Of a stretch of DNA of 37,719 bases, positions 1 through 7,843 are shown in pieces. Under the pieces are notes generated by a model. That model did not search any database and was not told the origin of the DNA. It worked only from the letters and a program-made list of their open reading frames with translations. The DNA lies in assembly GCA_050186335.1 (NCBI GenBank), contig JBFWYO010000048.1, positions 1 through 37,719 on the forward strand. The letters are read 5' to 3'. The position numbers and the translations under genes are program-made. Every line of letters begins with the position of its first letter. The stretch's first letter is position 1. This stretch comes from JBFWYO01 sp050186335 (GTDB lineage Bacteria > Pseudomonadota > Alphaproteobacteria > Bin65).

Positions 1-615
1 CGCTTGCGAGAAGGTCTGTGGGGTCCGCCTCGCTTGCGGCGCATCCTTCGATACGCGCTGCGCGCTACTCAGGATGAGGTGGAATGTTTGCGGCGCCGAA
101 AAACCCGCCTCATCCTGAGTAGCGCGCGGCGTCGCGCGCGTATCGAAGGATCGGCCGCGCGCGCGATACTCCGATGAATTTATAACCGCCTCGCCCGCCC
201 ACTGTGCGCGCACCCTCGTCCCTTGGGAGAGGATTTGGGGGGTGCACTTCGCTTGCGGCGCATCCTTCGATACGCGCTGCGCGCTACTCAGGATGAGGCG
301 AAACGTTTGCGGCGCCGAAAAACCCGCCTCATCCTGAGTTGCGCGCGGCTTCGCGCGCGTATCGAAGGATGGGCCGCGCGCGCGATGTTCCGACCGATTT
401 ATAACCGCCTCGCCCGCTCGCTGTGCGCGCACCCTCTCCGCTTGCGAGAAGGTCTGTGGGGTGCGTCTCGCTTGTGGCCCATCCTTCGATACGCGCTGCG
501 CGCTACTCAGGATGAGGTGGAATGTTTGCGGCGCCAGAAAACCCGCCTCATCCTGAGTAGCGCGCGGCTTCGCGCGCGTATCGAAGGATGGGCCGCGCGC
601 GCGATGTTCCGATGA
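1..615. repeat. 219-bp tandem repeat, about 2.8 copies, each with a long hairpin
   Basis: The stretch is built of units that recur with a period of exactly 219 bp: the motif TCCTTCGATACGCGCTGCGC starts at 44, 263 and 482, and CGCTTGCGAGAAGGTCTGTG occurs at 1 and again at 439. Each unit holds an imperfect inverted repeat with arms of about 36-42 nt (44-79 with 108-150; 263-298 with about 327-369; 482-517 with about 546-588), enough for a large stem-loop. Copies differ by scattered substitutions. The first copy is cut by the window edge, so the array may extend further. An open frame at 223-615 only reads through the repeat and has no ribosome site or protein-like composition. This is a REP/BIME-like intergenic repeat; no transposase is nearby. 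Confidence 0.9.
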
Positions 616-635
616 ATTGATAATTTCCGCGTCGA

Positions 636-1184
636 TCATGTTCGTCCACAAGCGGCATCGAGCGTGGCTTTGAGGTCCGGCCAGACATAGCCGAATTCGG
701 CCACATTCGCGCCCCACAGGCGTTCGGTGCGCTGGATCGAGCGCTTGCCGCCGAGCCGTTCGTAAAAGAAGCGCGACGGGTTGGCCGCCACGACGTAGAT
801 CACCGCGCTCGGGTAGCCGCGCGCGAGCAAGCCCTCGAACAGGCTGAGAATCAACTTCCGCCCGACGCCGTGGCCGTGCGCGTCCGGCCGCACGTAGAGC
901 GTATAAACCTCGCCCTGCCCGGCGCCCGCGTTGCGCAAGGCGCCCGCCGAGCCGAAGCCGACGATCCGGTTGTTGGATTCGGCGACCCGCACCAGTTGGG
1001 ACCTATCGCCGATATCGTGGCCCCACAGCACGGCGTGGCGCGCTTCCGACATGCGCACCAGGACATGGTCCGGCAGCATGCCGGCATAGGTCGTCCGCCA
1101 GGTCTCTACGTAGATCTCGCCGATGGTCTTGGCGTCGTCGGGGCGCGCGGGGCGGATCAGAAGGTCAGTTGCGTCAGGGCTCAT
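636..1184 (-). CDS. GNAT-family N-acetyltransferase
   Basis: The 182-residue protein has a single GNAT fold. The acetyl-CoA pyrophosphate loop is visible as RPDAHGHGVGRKLI at residues 99-112, preceded by the beta-4 strand GEVYTLYV, and the C-terminal FYERLGG segment is typical of the family. It should transfer an acetyl group from acetyl-CoA to an unknown amine substrate in the cytoplasm. The start is set by a four-base ATGA overlap with the stop of the upstream rsmB-like gene, so the two are probably translationally coupled. A much longer open frame continues upstream, but that part is the shadow of rsmB. Family assignment is firm; substrate unknown. Confidence 0.85.
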   Translation of the reverse strand: MSPDATDLLIRPARPDDAKTIGEIYVETWRTTYAGMLPDHVLVRMSEARHAVLWGHDIGDRSQLVRVAESNNRIVGFGSAGALRNAGAGQGEVYTLYVRPDAHGHGVGRKLILSLFEGLLARGYPSAVIYVVAANPSRFFYERLGGKRSIQRTERLWGANVAEFGYVWPDLKATLDAACGRT

Positions 1185-2470
1185 GGGTTCGCTGCTTGCC
1201 GCTGCAGAATGGCACAGAAAAACCCGTCCGTGCCGGTCGCGTGCGGCGCCAGATGCAGGTAGGGGCCGGGGTCCGGTAGCGGCCCGCCGGCATGCTCGGC
1301 CCACACGTTCCGGTACGGCATGGCCGCGAACGCGGGGTGGCCCTCGAGGAACGGCTCGACAATAGCCTCGTTTTCGGCGCGCAGCACGGAACAGGTAACA
1401 TAGACCAGCCGCCCGCCCGGCTTCACCAGGGCTGCGGCTTCGGCCAGGATCGCGGCCTGCAGGACGGTCAGCCGCGCCAGCTCGGCCGGGGTCAGCCGCC
1501 ACTTGGCGTCCGGATGGCGCCGCCACGCGCCGCTGCCGGTGCAGGGTGCGTCCACCAAGACCCGATCGAATGTGCCGCTCGGGCGATTTCCGGTGATCTC
1601 GACGATGGTCGCCCCGGCCCGCGCGGCGCGCTTGGGCAGATCGGCCAAGCGCCTGGGTGCGGCATCGTAGGCCAGCACGCGGCCCTGGTTCTGCATCGCG
1701 ACGGCCAGCGCCACCGACTTGCCGCCCGCGCCGGCGCAATAATCCAGCACCGCCATGCCGGCGCGCGCGTCGACCAGCAGCGAGACCAGCTGCGAGCCTT
1801 CGTCCTGCACCTCGGCGCGGCCGTCCTTGAACAATGCCAGCGCCGGCAGCGACGTGCGCCCGGCCAGGCGGATGCCGAGCGGCGAAAGCGGCGTCGGCGC
1901 GGCCGCCAGGTTCGCCGCCGCCAGCTCGGCCAGCACGCCGTCGCGCGTTGCTTTCAAGGTATTCACCCGCAGATCGACCTCGGCCGGCGCGTTCAACGCA
2001 GCCATAGCATTCTCCGCTTCGGCGCCGAAGGTTTCGCGCAAGGCGGATTCGAGCCATTCGGGCAGATTGGCGCGCACGTGCGCGGGCTGCGCGGGATCGA
2101 GCAGTTGCTTGCCGGCAAGTTTCGTCAGCAGTGCGCGCTCGTCTTCGGTGAGCGGCGCCGGGCGATAGGTGCCGCCGTCGCATTGATTCGATATTTGTTC
2201 GACCGTTTGCGCTTGCGCCAAAACAAGATAGGCCAGCAACAATGTCCGCGGCTGGTCCGACTTGCTCCACCAGCGCAGCGGCGCCAGCGCGCGCAGCACA
2301 CCGTAGACGAAATCCTGGATCGCGCGGCGATCCTTGCTGCCAATAAATCTTCTACCGCGCAGGAAGTTCGAGACCACCACGTCGCCGGGCACGGCTTCGC
2401 GCCCTGCGGGCGGGCGCAGCACCAAATCGAGCAGTTCGAGGGCGGTGGCCAGGCGCGCGCCGGGAGTCAT
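1181..2470 (-). CDS. rsmB: 16S rRNA (cytosine-5) methyltransferase, RsmB/Sun family
   Basis: The 429-residue protein has an N-terminal NusB-like helical RNA-binding region (about 1-130) and a C-terminal Rossmann methyltransferase. SAM motif I is DYCAGAGGKS at 243-252; motif IV is DAPCTGSG with Cys310; motif VI is VTCSV with Cys360, the pair of cysteines used by RNA m5C methyltransferases. RsmB methylates C967 of 16S rRNA in E. coli; other m5C specificities cannot be excluded. It lies 39 nt downstream of guaB and overlaps the GNAT gene by four bases, so the three genes probably form one transcript. The ATG at 2470 follows a G-rich ribosome site. Confidence 0.9.
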   Translation of the reverse strand: MTPGARLATALELLDLVLRPPAGREAVPGDVVVSNFLRGRRFIGSKDRRAIQDFVYGVLRALAPLRWWSKSDQPRTLLLAYLVLAQAQTVEQISNQCDGGTYRPAPLTEDERALLTKLAGKQLLDPAQPAHVRANLPEWLESALRETFGAEAENAMAALNAPAEVDLRVNTLKATRDGVLAELAAANLAAAPTPLSPLGIRLAGRTSLPALALFKDGRAEVQDEGSQLVSLLVDARAGMAVLDYCAGAGGKSVALAVAMQNQGRVLAYDAAPRRLADLPKRAARAGATIVEITGNRPSGTFDRVLVDAPCTGSGAWRRHPDAKWRLTPAELARLTVLQAAILAEAAALVKPGGRLVYVTCSVLRAENEAIVEPFLEGHPAFAAMPYRNVWAEHAGGPLPDPGPYLHLAPHATGTDGFFCAILQRQAANP

Positions 2471-2509
2471 ACGCGCCCCCTGCTGCGGGCGCCCGCTTTT
2501 CGGGGGGGC

Positions 2510-3970
2510 TTACATACGCCGGTAATTCGGCGCCTCGCGGGTGATGGTGACGTCGTGCACGTGGCTTTCGCGCAGGCCGGCGTTGGTGATGCGCACGAAC
2601 TTGGCGTGCTGCTGCAACTCGGCGATGGTCTTGTTGCCGGTGTAGCCGAGCGCCGCCCGCAGTCCGCCGACCAATTGGTGCACCACGGTTGCGATCGGGC
2701 CCTTGTAGGGCACCTGGCCCTCGATGCCTTCGGGCACCAGCTTCAGGCTATCGGAAATTTCCTGCTGGAAATAACGATCGGCCGAGCCGCGCGCCATGGC
2801 GCCCAGCGAGCCCATGCCGCGATAGGATTTATACGAGCGGCCCTCGTACAGGTACACGTCGCCGGGCGCCTCGTCGGTGCCGGCGAACAGCGCGCCGATC
2901 ATCGCGACGCTTGCGCCGGCGGCCAGGGCTTTCGCCAGATCGCCGGAAAACTTGATGCCGCCGTCGGAGATCACCGGGATGCCCTGCTTGCGGCAGGCTT
3001 CGACGGTTTCCAGAATCGCCGTCATCTGTGGCACGCCGACGCCGGCGACCACGCGCGTGGTGCAGATCGAACCCGGCCCGATGCCGACCTTGATGGCATC
3101 CGCCCCGGCGTCGATCAGCGCCTTGGCGCCGTCGCGCGTCGCCACGTTGCCGGCGACCACCTGCGTGAAATTGCTGAGCTTGCGCACCCGCTCGACCGCC
3201 TTGAGCACGCCCTCGGAATGGCCGTGCGCGGTGTCGACCACCAGCACGTCGACGCCGGCATCGAACAGCAGCTCGGCCCGGCGCAGCCCGTCCTCGCCGA
3301 CGCCGGTGGCGGCGGCCACGCGCAGGCGGCCGCGCTCGTCCTTGCAGGCGTTCGGGAAATTCTGCGCCTTCTCCATGTCCTTGACGGTGATCAGGCCGAC
3401 GCAGCGATAGTCCTTGTCGACCACGATCAGCTTTTCGATCCGCCGCTTGTGCAGCAGGCGCTTGGCCTCGTCGTGGCTGACGTTTTCGCCGACCGTGACC
3501 AGGTTTTCCTTGGTCATCAGCTCGGCGACCGGCTGGCGCGGGTCGTTGGCGAAGCGCACGTCGCGGTGCGTCAATATGCCGACCAGCTTGTCGGTGCCGC
3601 GCTCGACCACCGGGATGCCGGAAATCCTGTGCTCGGCCATCAGGTGCAGCGCGTCGGCCAGGCGCTTGTCCGGGGTGATGGTGACCGGGTTGACCACCAT
3701 GCCGGATTCGAACTTCTTGACCTTGCGGACCTCGCCGGACTGGTTCTCCGGCGTCATGTTCTTGTGGATCACGCCGATGCCGCCATGCTGGGCCATGGCG
3801 ATGGCCAGCCGGCTTTCGGTCACTGTGTCCATGGCGGCGGACATGACCGGAATGCCGAGCTCGATCGATTTGGTCAGGCGGGTCTTGGTGTCGGTTTCGC
3901 CGGGCAGGACCGCGGAGCGCGCGGGGACGAGCAAGACGTCGTCGAAAGTCAGTGCCTCGGGAAAATCCAT
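2510..3970 (-). CDS. guaB: Inosine-5'-monophosphate dehydrogenase
   Basis: IMPDH oxidises IMP to XMP with NAD+, the committed step of guanine nucleotide synthesis. The 486-residue length is standard. Visible features: N-terminal FDDVLLVP, a Bateman module with two CBS domains at about 95-205, the phosphate-binding and catalytic loop GIGPGSICTTR with nucleophile Cys303, the SDGGIKFSGD loop, and the flap YKSYRGMGS. The start at 3970 has GAGG six nt upstream (GAGGATTGGCATG). First gene of the guaB-rsmB-GNAT minus-strand unit. Nothing looks damaged. Confidence 0.97.
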   Translation of the reverse strand: MDFPEALTFDDVLLVPARSAVLPGETDTKTRLTKSIELGIPVMSAAMDTVTESRLAIAMAQHGGIGVIHKNMTPENQSGEVRKVKKFESGMVVNPVTITPDKRLADALHLMAEHRISGIPVVERGTDKLVGILTHRDVRFANDPRQPVAELMTKENLVTVGENVSHDEAKRLLHKRRIEKLIVVDKDYRCVGLITVKDMEKAQNFPNACKDERGRLRVAAATGVGEDGLRRAELLFDAGVDVLVVDTAHGHSEGVLKAVERVRKLSNFTQVVAGNVATRDGAKALIDAGADAIKVGIGPGSICTTRVVAGVGVPQMTAILETVEACRKQGIPVISDGGIKFSGDLAKALAAGASVAMIGALFAGTDEAPGDVYLYEGRSYKSYRGMGSLGAMARGSADRYFQQEISDSLKLVPEGIEGQVPYKGPIATVVHQLVGGLRAALGYTGNKTIAELQQHAKFVRITNAGLRESHVHDVTITREAPNYRRM

Positions 3971-4114
3971 GCCAATCCTCTATCGGGTTGGCGGCGCATC
4001 ATACACATCCGTTAAGCAAATGAAAGAGCGGCCAGGCGGAGCCCCTATGCGGTGCGGACAAGGCCCCGGGGTTCACTTTTGGCGGGTGGTTGGATCACAC
4101 GCGCGAGGCTCCCT

Positions 4115-4240
4115 ACTTCCCCCTCTCCCCTTGGGGGAGAGGGCCGGGGTGAGGGGACTCAAGCGGTATGGCCGAGAAGAGTCTCTCTTCCCCTCACCCG
4201 GCCGCTGCGCGGCCACCCTCTCCCTCAAGGGGAGCGGGTT
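4115..4240. repeat. Intergenic inverted repeat, CCCTCTCC/GGGGTGAGGG type
   Basis: Within the 288-bp gap between maiA and guaB there are two facing copies of a C/T-rich element: about 4121-4157 (CCCTCTCCCCTTGGGGGAGA followed by GGGCCGGGGTGAGGGG) and about 4191-4235 (CCCCTCACCCGGCCGC, then GCGGCCACCCTCTCCCTCAA). The copies are inverted to each other and each has internal self-complementarity. Elements of this kind are common dispersed intergenic repeats in GC-rich proteobacteria. The rest of the gap (3971-4114) should hold the guaB promoter, but I see no clear -35/-10 pair. Confidence 0.75.
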
Positions 4241-4258
4241 GGTTTGGTTGGGGAGAGG

Positions 4259-4909
4259 TTATGCGGGTTCGTAATCCGGCTGGTTCTTCGGGTGCGCATG
4301 GTCGAAGGCCGGCAGCGCGTTGCAGGCGTCATGGATGCGCTTGATGGTCGGCCAGCGCTCCATCGGCAATTTATAGCGGCTGGCGTTGAATACCTGCGGC
4401 ACCAGGAACACGTCGGCCATGGTCGGTGTGTCGCCGTGGCAGAACTTGCCGGTCGCCGGATGGTTCGCCAGCATCGCCTCCAGCCCGTTGAAGCCGAGCA
4501 CGATCCAGTGGTTGAACCAGTCTTCCAACTGCTTCTCGGTCACCTTCAGGGTGCCGGTGAGATACTTGAGCACGCGCAGATTGTCGATCGGATGGATATC
4601 GCAGCCCGGCACGCTGGCCAGCGCGCGCACACGGGCCCGTGCGACCGGGTCCTTCGGCAGCAGCGGCGGGTTCGGATGCACTTCCTCGAGATATTCGATG
4701 ATCGCCGGCGACTGCACGAACACGCGATCGTGCTCGTCGATCAGCGTCGGCACCTGCTCCTGCGGGTTGAGCTTCTTGTACTCGGCGCCGAACTGATCGC
4801 CCTTGCGCAGATGGATCGAGGTGAATTCGTACGGCAGATTCTTGAGGTTCAGCGCGATGCGCAACCGATACGACGCCGACGAACGGTAGTAGCCGTAATA
4901 TTTGAGCAT
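4259..4909 (-). CDS. maiA: Maleylacetoacetate isomerase (zeta-class GST)
   Basis: The enzyme converts 4-maleylacetoacetate to 4-fumarylacetoacetate in tyrosine/homogentisate breakdown, using glutathione. The 216-residue protein has the zeta-class signature RSSASYRLRIALNLK at residues 9-23, with the catalytic Ser-Ser pair at 10-11, then an N-terminal thioredoxin-fold domain (about 1-85) and an all-helical C-terminal domain. The stretch QEQVPTLID is the usual glutathione-site cis-proline loop. It starts 40 nt after the fumarylacetoacetate hydrolase gene on the same strand, consistent with consecutive pathway steps. A generic GST role is less likely given that neighbour. Confidence 0.9.
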   Translation of the reverse strand: MLKYYGYYRSSASYRLRIALNLKNLPYEFTSIHLRKGDQFGAEYKKLNPQEQVPTLIDEHDRVFVQSPAIIEYLEEVHPNPPLLPKDPVARARVRALASVPGCDIHPIDNLRVLKYLTGTLKVTEKQLEDWFNHWIVLGFNGLEAMLANHPATGKFCHGDTPTMADVFLVPQVFNASRYKLPMERWPTIKRIHDACNALPAFDHAHPKNQPDYEPA

Positions 4910-4949
4910 GGTGACTAGTCTTCCTCGCCCTTTTGATCCTGCGCGCCGT

Positions 4950-5945
4950 TCAACCCGGCGCGCCGCCGTACTTCACCACCTTCTGGTCGATCGCGCCGAA
5001 GATCGAGGCGCCGGCCGCGTCCTTCATTTCGATGTGGATCGTGTCGCCGAATTTCATGAACGGCGTCTTGGGCTTGCCGTCCCGGATGGTTTCGATGGTG
5101 CGGATTTCGGCCAGGCACGAAAAACCGACCGATGCATCCTTGTTCGAAACGGTGCCGGAACCGACGATCGACCCGGCGCTGAGCACGCGCGTCTTGGCGG
5201 CGTGCGCGATCAGCTGCGGCAGGGAGAAATTCATGTCGGTGCCGGCGTGCGGGCGGCCGAATTCCTTGCCGTTGTAGGTGACCAGCAGCGGCAGGTTGAC
5301 CTTGCCGTCGCGCCAGGCCTCGCCCATTTCGTCGGGCGTCACCGCGACCGGCGAGAAAGCCGTCGCCGGTTTCGAATGGAAGAAGCCGAATCCCTTGGCC
5401 AGTTCGTTGGGGATCAACCCGCGCAAGCTGACGTCGTTGACCAGCATCAGCAGCGCCACGTGGCGCGCGCTCAATTCGGGCGAAGCGCCCATCGGCACGT
5501 CGGTCGTGATCGCCGCCACCTCGCCCTCGAAATCGATGCCGAACGCCTCGTCGGCCACGACGATATCGTCGCATGGACCGATGAACGAATCCGAGCCGCC
5601 CTGGTACATCAGCGGGTCGTTGAGGAACGACGGCGGCATTTCGGCGCCGCGCGCCTTGCGCACCAATTCCACGTGATTAAGATACGCACTGCCGTCGCAC
5701 CACTGATAGGCGCGCGGCAAGGGTGCCGCCAATTTATGCGGATCGAGATCGAAGGCGCCCGAAGCGTGGCCCTCGTTCAAGTCGCGATAGACGGCGCGCA
5801 GTTTTTGCGAACTGGTCGTCCAATCGTCGAGTGCCGCCTGCAGCGTGCGGGCGACTTCCGGCACCTTGATGGCGCGCTTAAGATCGCGCGAGACCACGAC
5901 CAGCGTCCCGTCCCGGCCGCCTTCCTTGAGCGAAGCAAGTTTCAT
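4950..5945 (-). CDS. Fumarylacetoacetate hydrolase family protein
   Basis: This 331-residue protein carries the FAH fold. It hydrolyses fumarylacetoacetate to fumarate and acetoacetate if, as context suggests, it is the last enzyme of tyrosine degradation. The metal-binding signature GIDFEGEVAAI is at about 136-146 (Glu140, Glu142), followed by VNDVSLR with another acidic ligand. The ATG at 5945 is chosen because GGAGGA sits seven nt upstream; an in-frame TTG six nt earlier lies too close to that ribosome site. The short bacterial form of about 330 residues is common in alphaproteobacteria. The enzyme might instead act on a related acylpyruvate, but maiA downstream and hpd upstream favour the tyrosine pathway. 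Confidence 0.9.
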   Translation of the reverse strand: MKLASLKEGGRDGTLVVVSRDLKRAIKVPEVARTLQAALDDWTTSSQKLRAVYRDLNEGHASGAFDLDPHKLAAPLPRAYQWCDGSAYLNHVELVRKARGAEMPPSFLNDPLMYQGGSDSFIGPCDDIVVADEAFGIDFEGEVAAITTDVPMGASPELSARHVALLMLVNDVSLRGLIPNELAKGFGFFHSKPATAFSPVAVTPDEMGEAWRDGKVNLPLLVTYNGKEFGRPHAGTDMNFSLPQLIAHAAKTRVLSAGSIVGSGTVSNKDASVGFSCLAEIRTIETIRDGKPKTPFMKFGDTIHIEMKDAAGASIFGAIDQKVVKYGGAPG

Positions 5946-6059
5946 AGGCAATTCCTCCGGGGTCGTTTCATACAGAACGACAGCGGGTGGCGCAATGGCG
6001 CGGCGAGCGCATACTTTTCCAATATGTCACCTCGGACAAGCGACGGACAGCAGCGCGCC

Positions 6060-6140
6060 GACCCGGGGTCCATGCTGATCGATGCGGAGAGATCCTGGAC
6101 CCCAGCTCTTCGCTGCGCTTCGGCCGGGGCGACAGCTTGA
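6060..6140. repeat. Intergenic repeat between hpd and fah
   Basis: GGGGTCCA at 6065-6072 pairs with TGGACCCC at 6096-6103 around a loop containing CTGATCGATGCGG, followed by a CTTCGCTGCGCTTCGGCCGG-type tail. The composition and layout are those of dispersed REP-like elements in GC-rich genomes. It occupies the middle of the 209-bp gap separating hpd from fah, so it could end or stabilise transcripts within the tyrosine gene group. Confidence 0.65.
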
Positions 6141-6154
6141 ACGGGGCACCGCCC

Positions 6155-7231
6155 CTACCCCTTCAGCACGCCGCGCTTGATCTGGTCCAGCTCGATCGAC
6201 TCGAACAGCGCGCGGAAATTGCCTTCGCCGAAGCCCTCGTTGCCCTTGCGCTGGATGATCTCGAAGAAGATCGGACCGATCACGATGTCGGTGAAGATCT
6301 GCAGCAGCAAGCCGCCGTCCCGGGTCGGCGCGCCGTCGATCAGGATGCGATTCTTGGCCAATCGCGCCAGATTCTCGCCGTGGCCCGGCAGACGCGCGTC
6401 GACCTGCTCGTAGTAGGTGTCGGGTATCGTCATGAACGCGATTTGCCTGGCGCGCAGCGCTTCGACGGTCCGGTAAATATCCGCCGTGCCGAGAGCGATG
6501 TGCTGAATTCCCTCGCCTTTGTAGGCGGCGAGATATTCCTCGATCTGCGATTTGTCGTCGCTGCTTTCGTTGATCGGGATGCGGATCTTGCCGCACGGGC
6601 TGGTCATCGCCCTGCTTTTCAGCCCGGTCAGCTTGCCTTCGATGTCGAAGTAGCGGATTTCGCGGAAGTTGAACAAGCGCTCGTAGAACGAGGCCCAGTG
6701 GTCCATGCGGCCTTGGTGCACGTTATGCGTGAGATGATCGATATAGGTCAGCCCCACGCCCGACGGCGTCGCCCCCGTGGGCACGAAATCGACGTCGTAA
6801 ATGTTCTTCTCGCCGTAACGGTCGACCAGATAGATCAAACTGCCGCCGATCCCGCGAATCGCCGGGATGTTCAGCTCCATCGGCCCGACGCTGCCCTGCT
6901 GCGGTTGCGCGCCGAGCGAAACCGCGCGCTTGAACGCGGCCGGCGCGTCCTTGACGCGGAACGCGATGGCGCAGATCGAGGGCCCGTGAACGCGCGCGAA
7001 GGATTGTGCGAACGAATCCAGCTCGGCATTGAGGATGAAATTCACGTCGCCCTGGCTGTAGCGCGTGACGTCCTTCGAGCGGTGCCGCGCGACCGCCACG
7101 AAGCCCATCCGTTCGAACAGCGCCGCCAACGCCTTCGGATCGGGCGCTGCGTACTCGACGAACTCGAATCCGTCGGTGCCCATCGGATTGATCGGATCGG
7201 CGGCTGGTATCGGCGTAGCGGCATTTGCCAT
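6155..7231 (-). CDS. hpd: 4-hydroxyphenylpyruvate dioxygenase
   Basis: The enzyme turns 4-hydroxyphenylpyruvate into homogentisate with O2 and Fe(II). The 358-residue protein is a two-domain vicinal-oxygen-chelate fold. The iron ligands are visible: His166 in YIDHLTHNV, His244 in GIQHIALG and Glu324 in IFFEIIQRKG, matching the bacterial HPPD pattern. The C-terminal gate helix GFGEGNFRALFESIE is present. GAGGAG lies six nt upstream of the ATG at 7231. It is transcribed away from a MarR gene across a gap with a palindrome. Homogentisate 1,2-dioxygenase, the next step, is not encoded in this window. Confidence 0.96.
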   Translation of the reverse strand: MANAATPIPAADPINPMGTDGFEFVEYAAPDPKALAALFERMGFVAVARHRSKDVTRYSQGDVNFILNAELDSFAQSFARVHGPSICAIAFRVKDAPAAFKRAVSLGAQPQQGSVGPMELNIPAIRGIGGSLIYLVDRYGEKNIYDVDFVPTGATPSGVGLTYIDHLTHNVHQGRMDHWASFYERLFNFREIRYFDIEGKLTGLKSRAMTSPCGKIRIPINESSDDKSQIEEYLAAYKGEGIQHIALGTADIYRTVEALRARQIAFMTIPDTYYEQVDARLPGHGENLARLAKNRILIDGAPTRDGGLLLQIFTDIVIGPIFFEIIQRKGNEGFGEGNFRALFESIELDQIKRGVLKG

Positions 7232-7325
7232 GACTGTCTCCTCGCGCGAAACCCGTTCAGGTTTTTCGCCTTGGCGGCGCGCCCGGCCGCGCGCGGCTTG
7301 ACGCCAGCCCCGGGCCGCGGCACAT

Positions 7326-7343
7326 TAGTTACAGTTGAAACTA
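7326..7343. promoter_or_regulatory. Candidate MarR operator in the hpd/marR divergent region
   Basis: TAGTTACAG followed directly by TTGAAACTA forms an 18-bp inverted repeat that matches at seven of nine paired positions. It is the clearest dyad in the 135-bp region between the divergent hpd and marR starts, 23 nt before the marR ATG. MarR-family dimers bind dyads of this size, and local MarR regulators of tyrosine catabolism are known in alphaproteobacteria. Autoregulation plus control of hpd is inferred. Confidence 0.6.
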
Positions 7344-7366
7344 TTTGACCGGAAGAATCAAGCGCC

Positions 7367-7843
7367 ATGGTCGCCGCCGATGCCAAGAAACCGGCCGATG
7401 CCGCCCTCCGGCTGGACCGGTTCGTGCCCTATCGCCTGGCCATATTATCGAACCTGGTCAGCGGCGCCATCGCGCGCGCCTATCAGGCGCGCTTCGGCAT
7501 TACGATTCCCGAGTGGCGCGTCATTGCCGTGCTCGGCTTGGGCGAAGCGCTTTCGGCAAATCAAGTCGGCGCCCGCACCGAGATGGACAAGGTGCAGGTC
7601 AGCCGCGCGGTGCGGCGGCTCTTGCAGCTGGGCTATGTCAGCCGCGCCTTCGAGCGTGCGGACCGGCGCCGCTCGCGCCTGTCGCTGAGCAGGAAAGGCG
7701 AGCGCGTCTATGCCGACGTGGTGCCGTTCGCGTTGGCGACCGAACGCGCGCTGCTCGACGCGCTTTCGACGGACGAGAAATTGCGGCTCGATTCGTTATT
7801 GGCGAAACTGACCGCTCGCGCAGCGGGCATGAACAAGCCATGA
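7367..7843 (+). CDS. MarR-family transcriptional regulator
   Basis: The 158-residue protein is a winged-helix MarR regulator: dimerisation helices at the N terminus (about 18-45), recognition region EMDKVQVSRAVRRLLQLGYV at about 75-94, and the wing RADRRRSRLSLSRKGERVY at about 99-117. It is divergent from hpd with an 18-bp dyad between them, so it probably regulates hpd and the rest of the tyrosine genes in response to an aromatic intermediate. Its stop overlaps the next gene by ATGA, which couples it to a glycosyltransferase with no obvious metabolic link. Confidence 0.88.
   Translation: MVAADAKKPADAALRLDRFVPYRLAILSNLVSGAIARAYQARFGITIPEWRVIAVLGLGEALSANQVGARTEMDKVQVSRAVRRLLQLGYVSRAFERADRRRSRLSLSRKGERVYADVVPFALATERALLDALSTDEKLRLDSLLAKLTARAAGMNKP

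Noticed and set aside
223..615. Plus-strand 130-codon open frame
   Set aside because: It reads through the 219-bp repeats, has Arg/Leu-rich shadow composition and no ribosome site.
636..2270. 544-codon minus-strand frame as one protein
   Set aside because: Only its C-terminal 182 residues are protein-like (the GNAT); the rest is the rsmB coding sequence read in another register.
1292..4015. 907-codon plus-strand frame opposite rsmB and guaB
   Set aside because: It is antisense to two well-supported genes, with the His/Gly/Asp/Arg-rich composition typical of antisense frames in GC-rich DNA.
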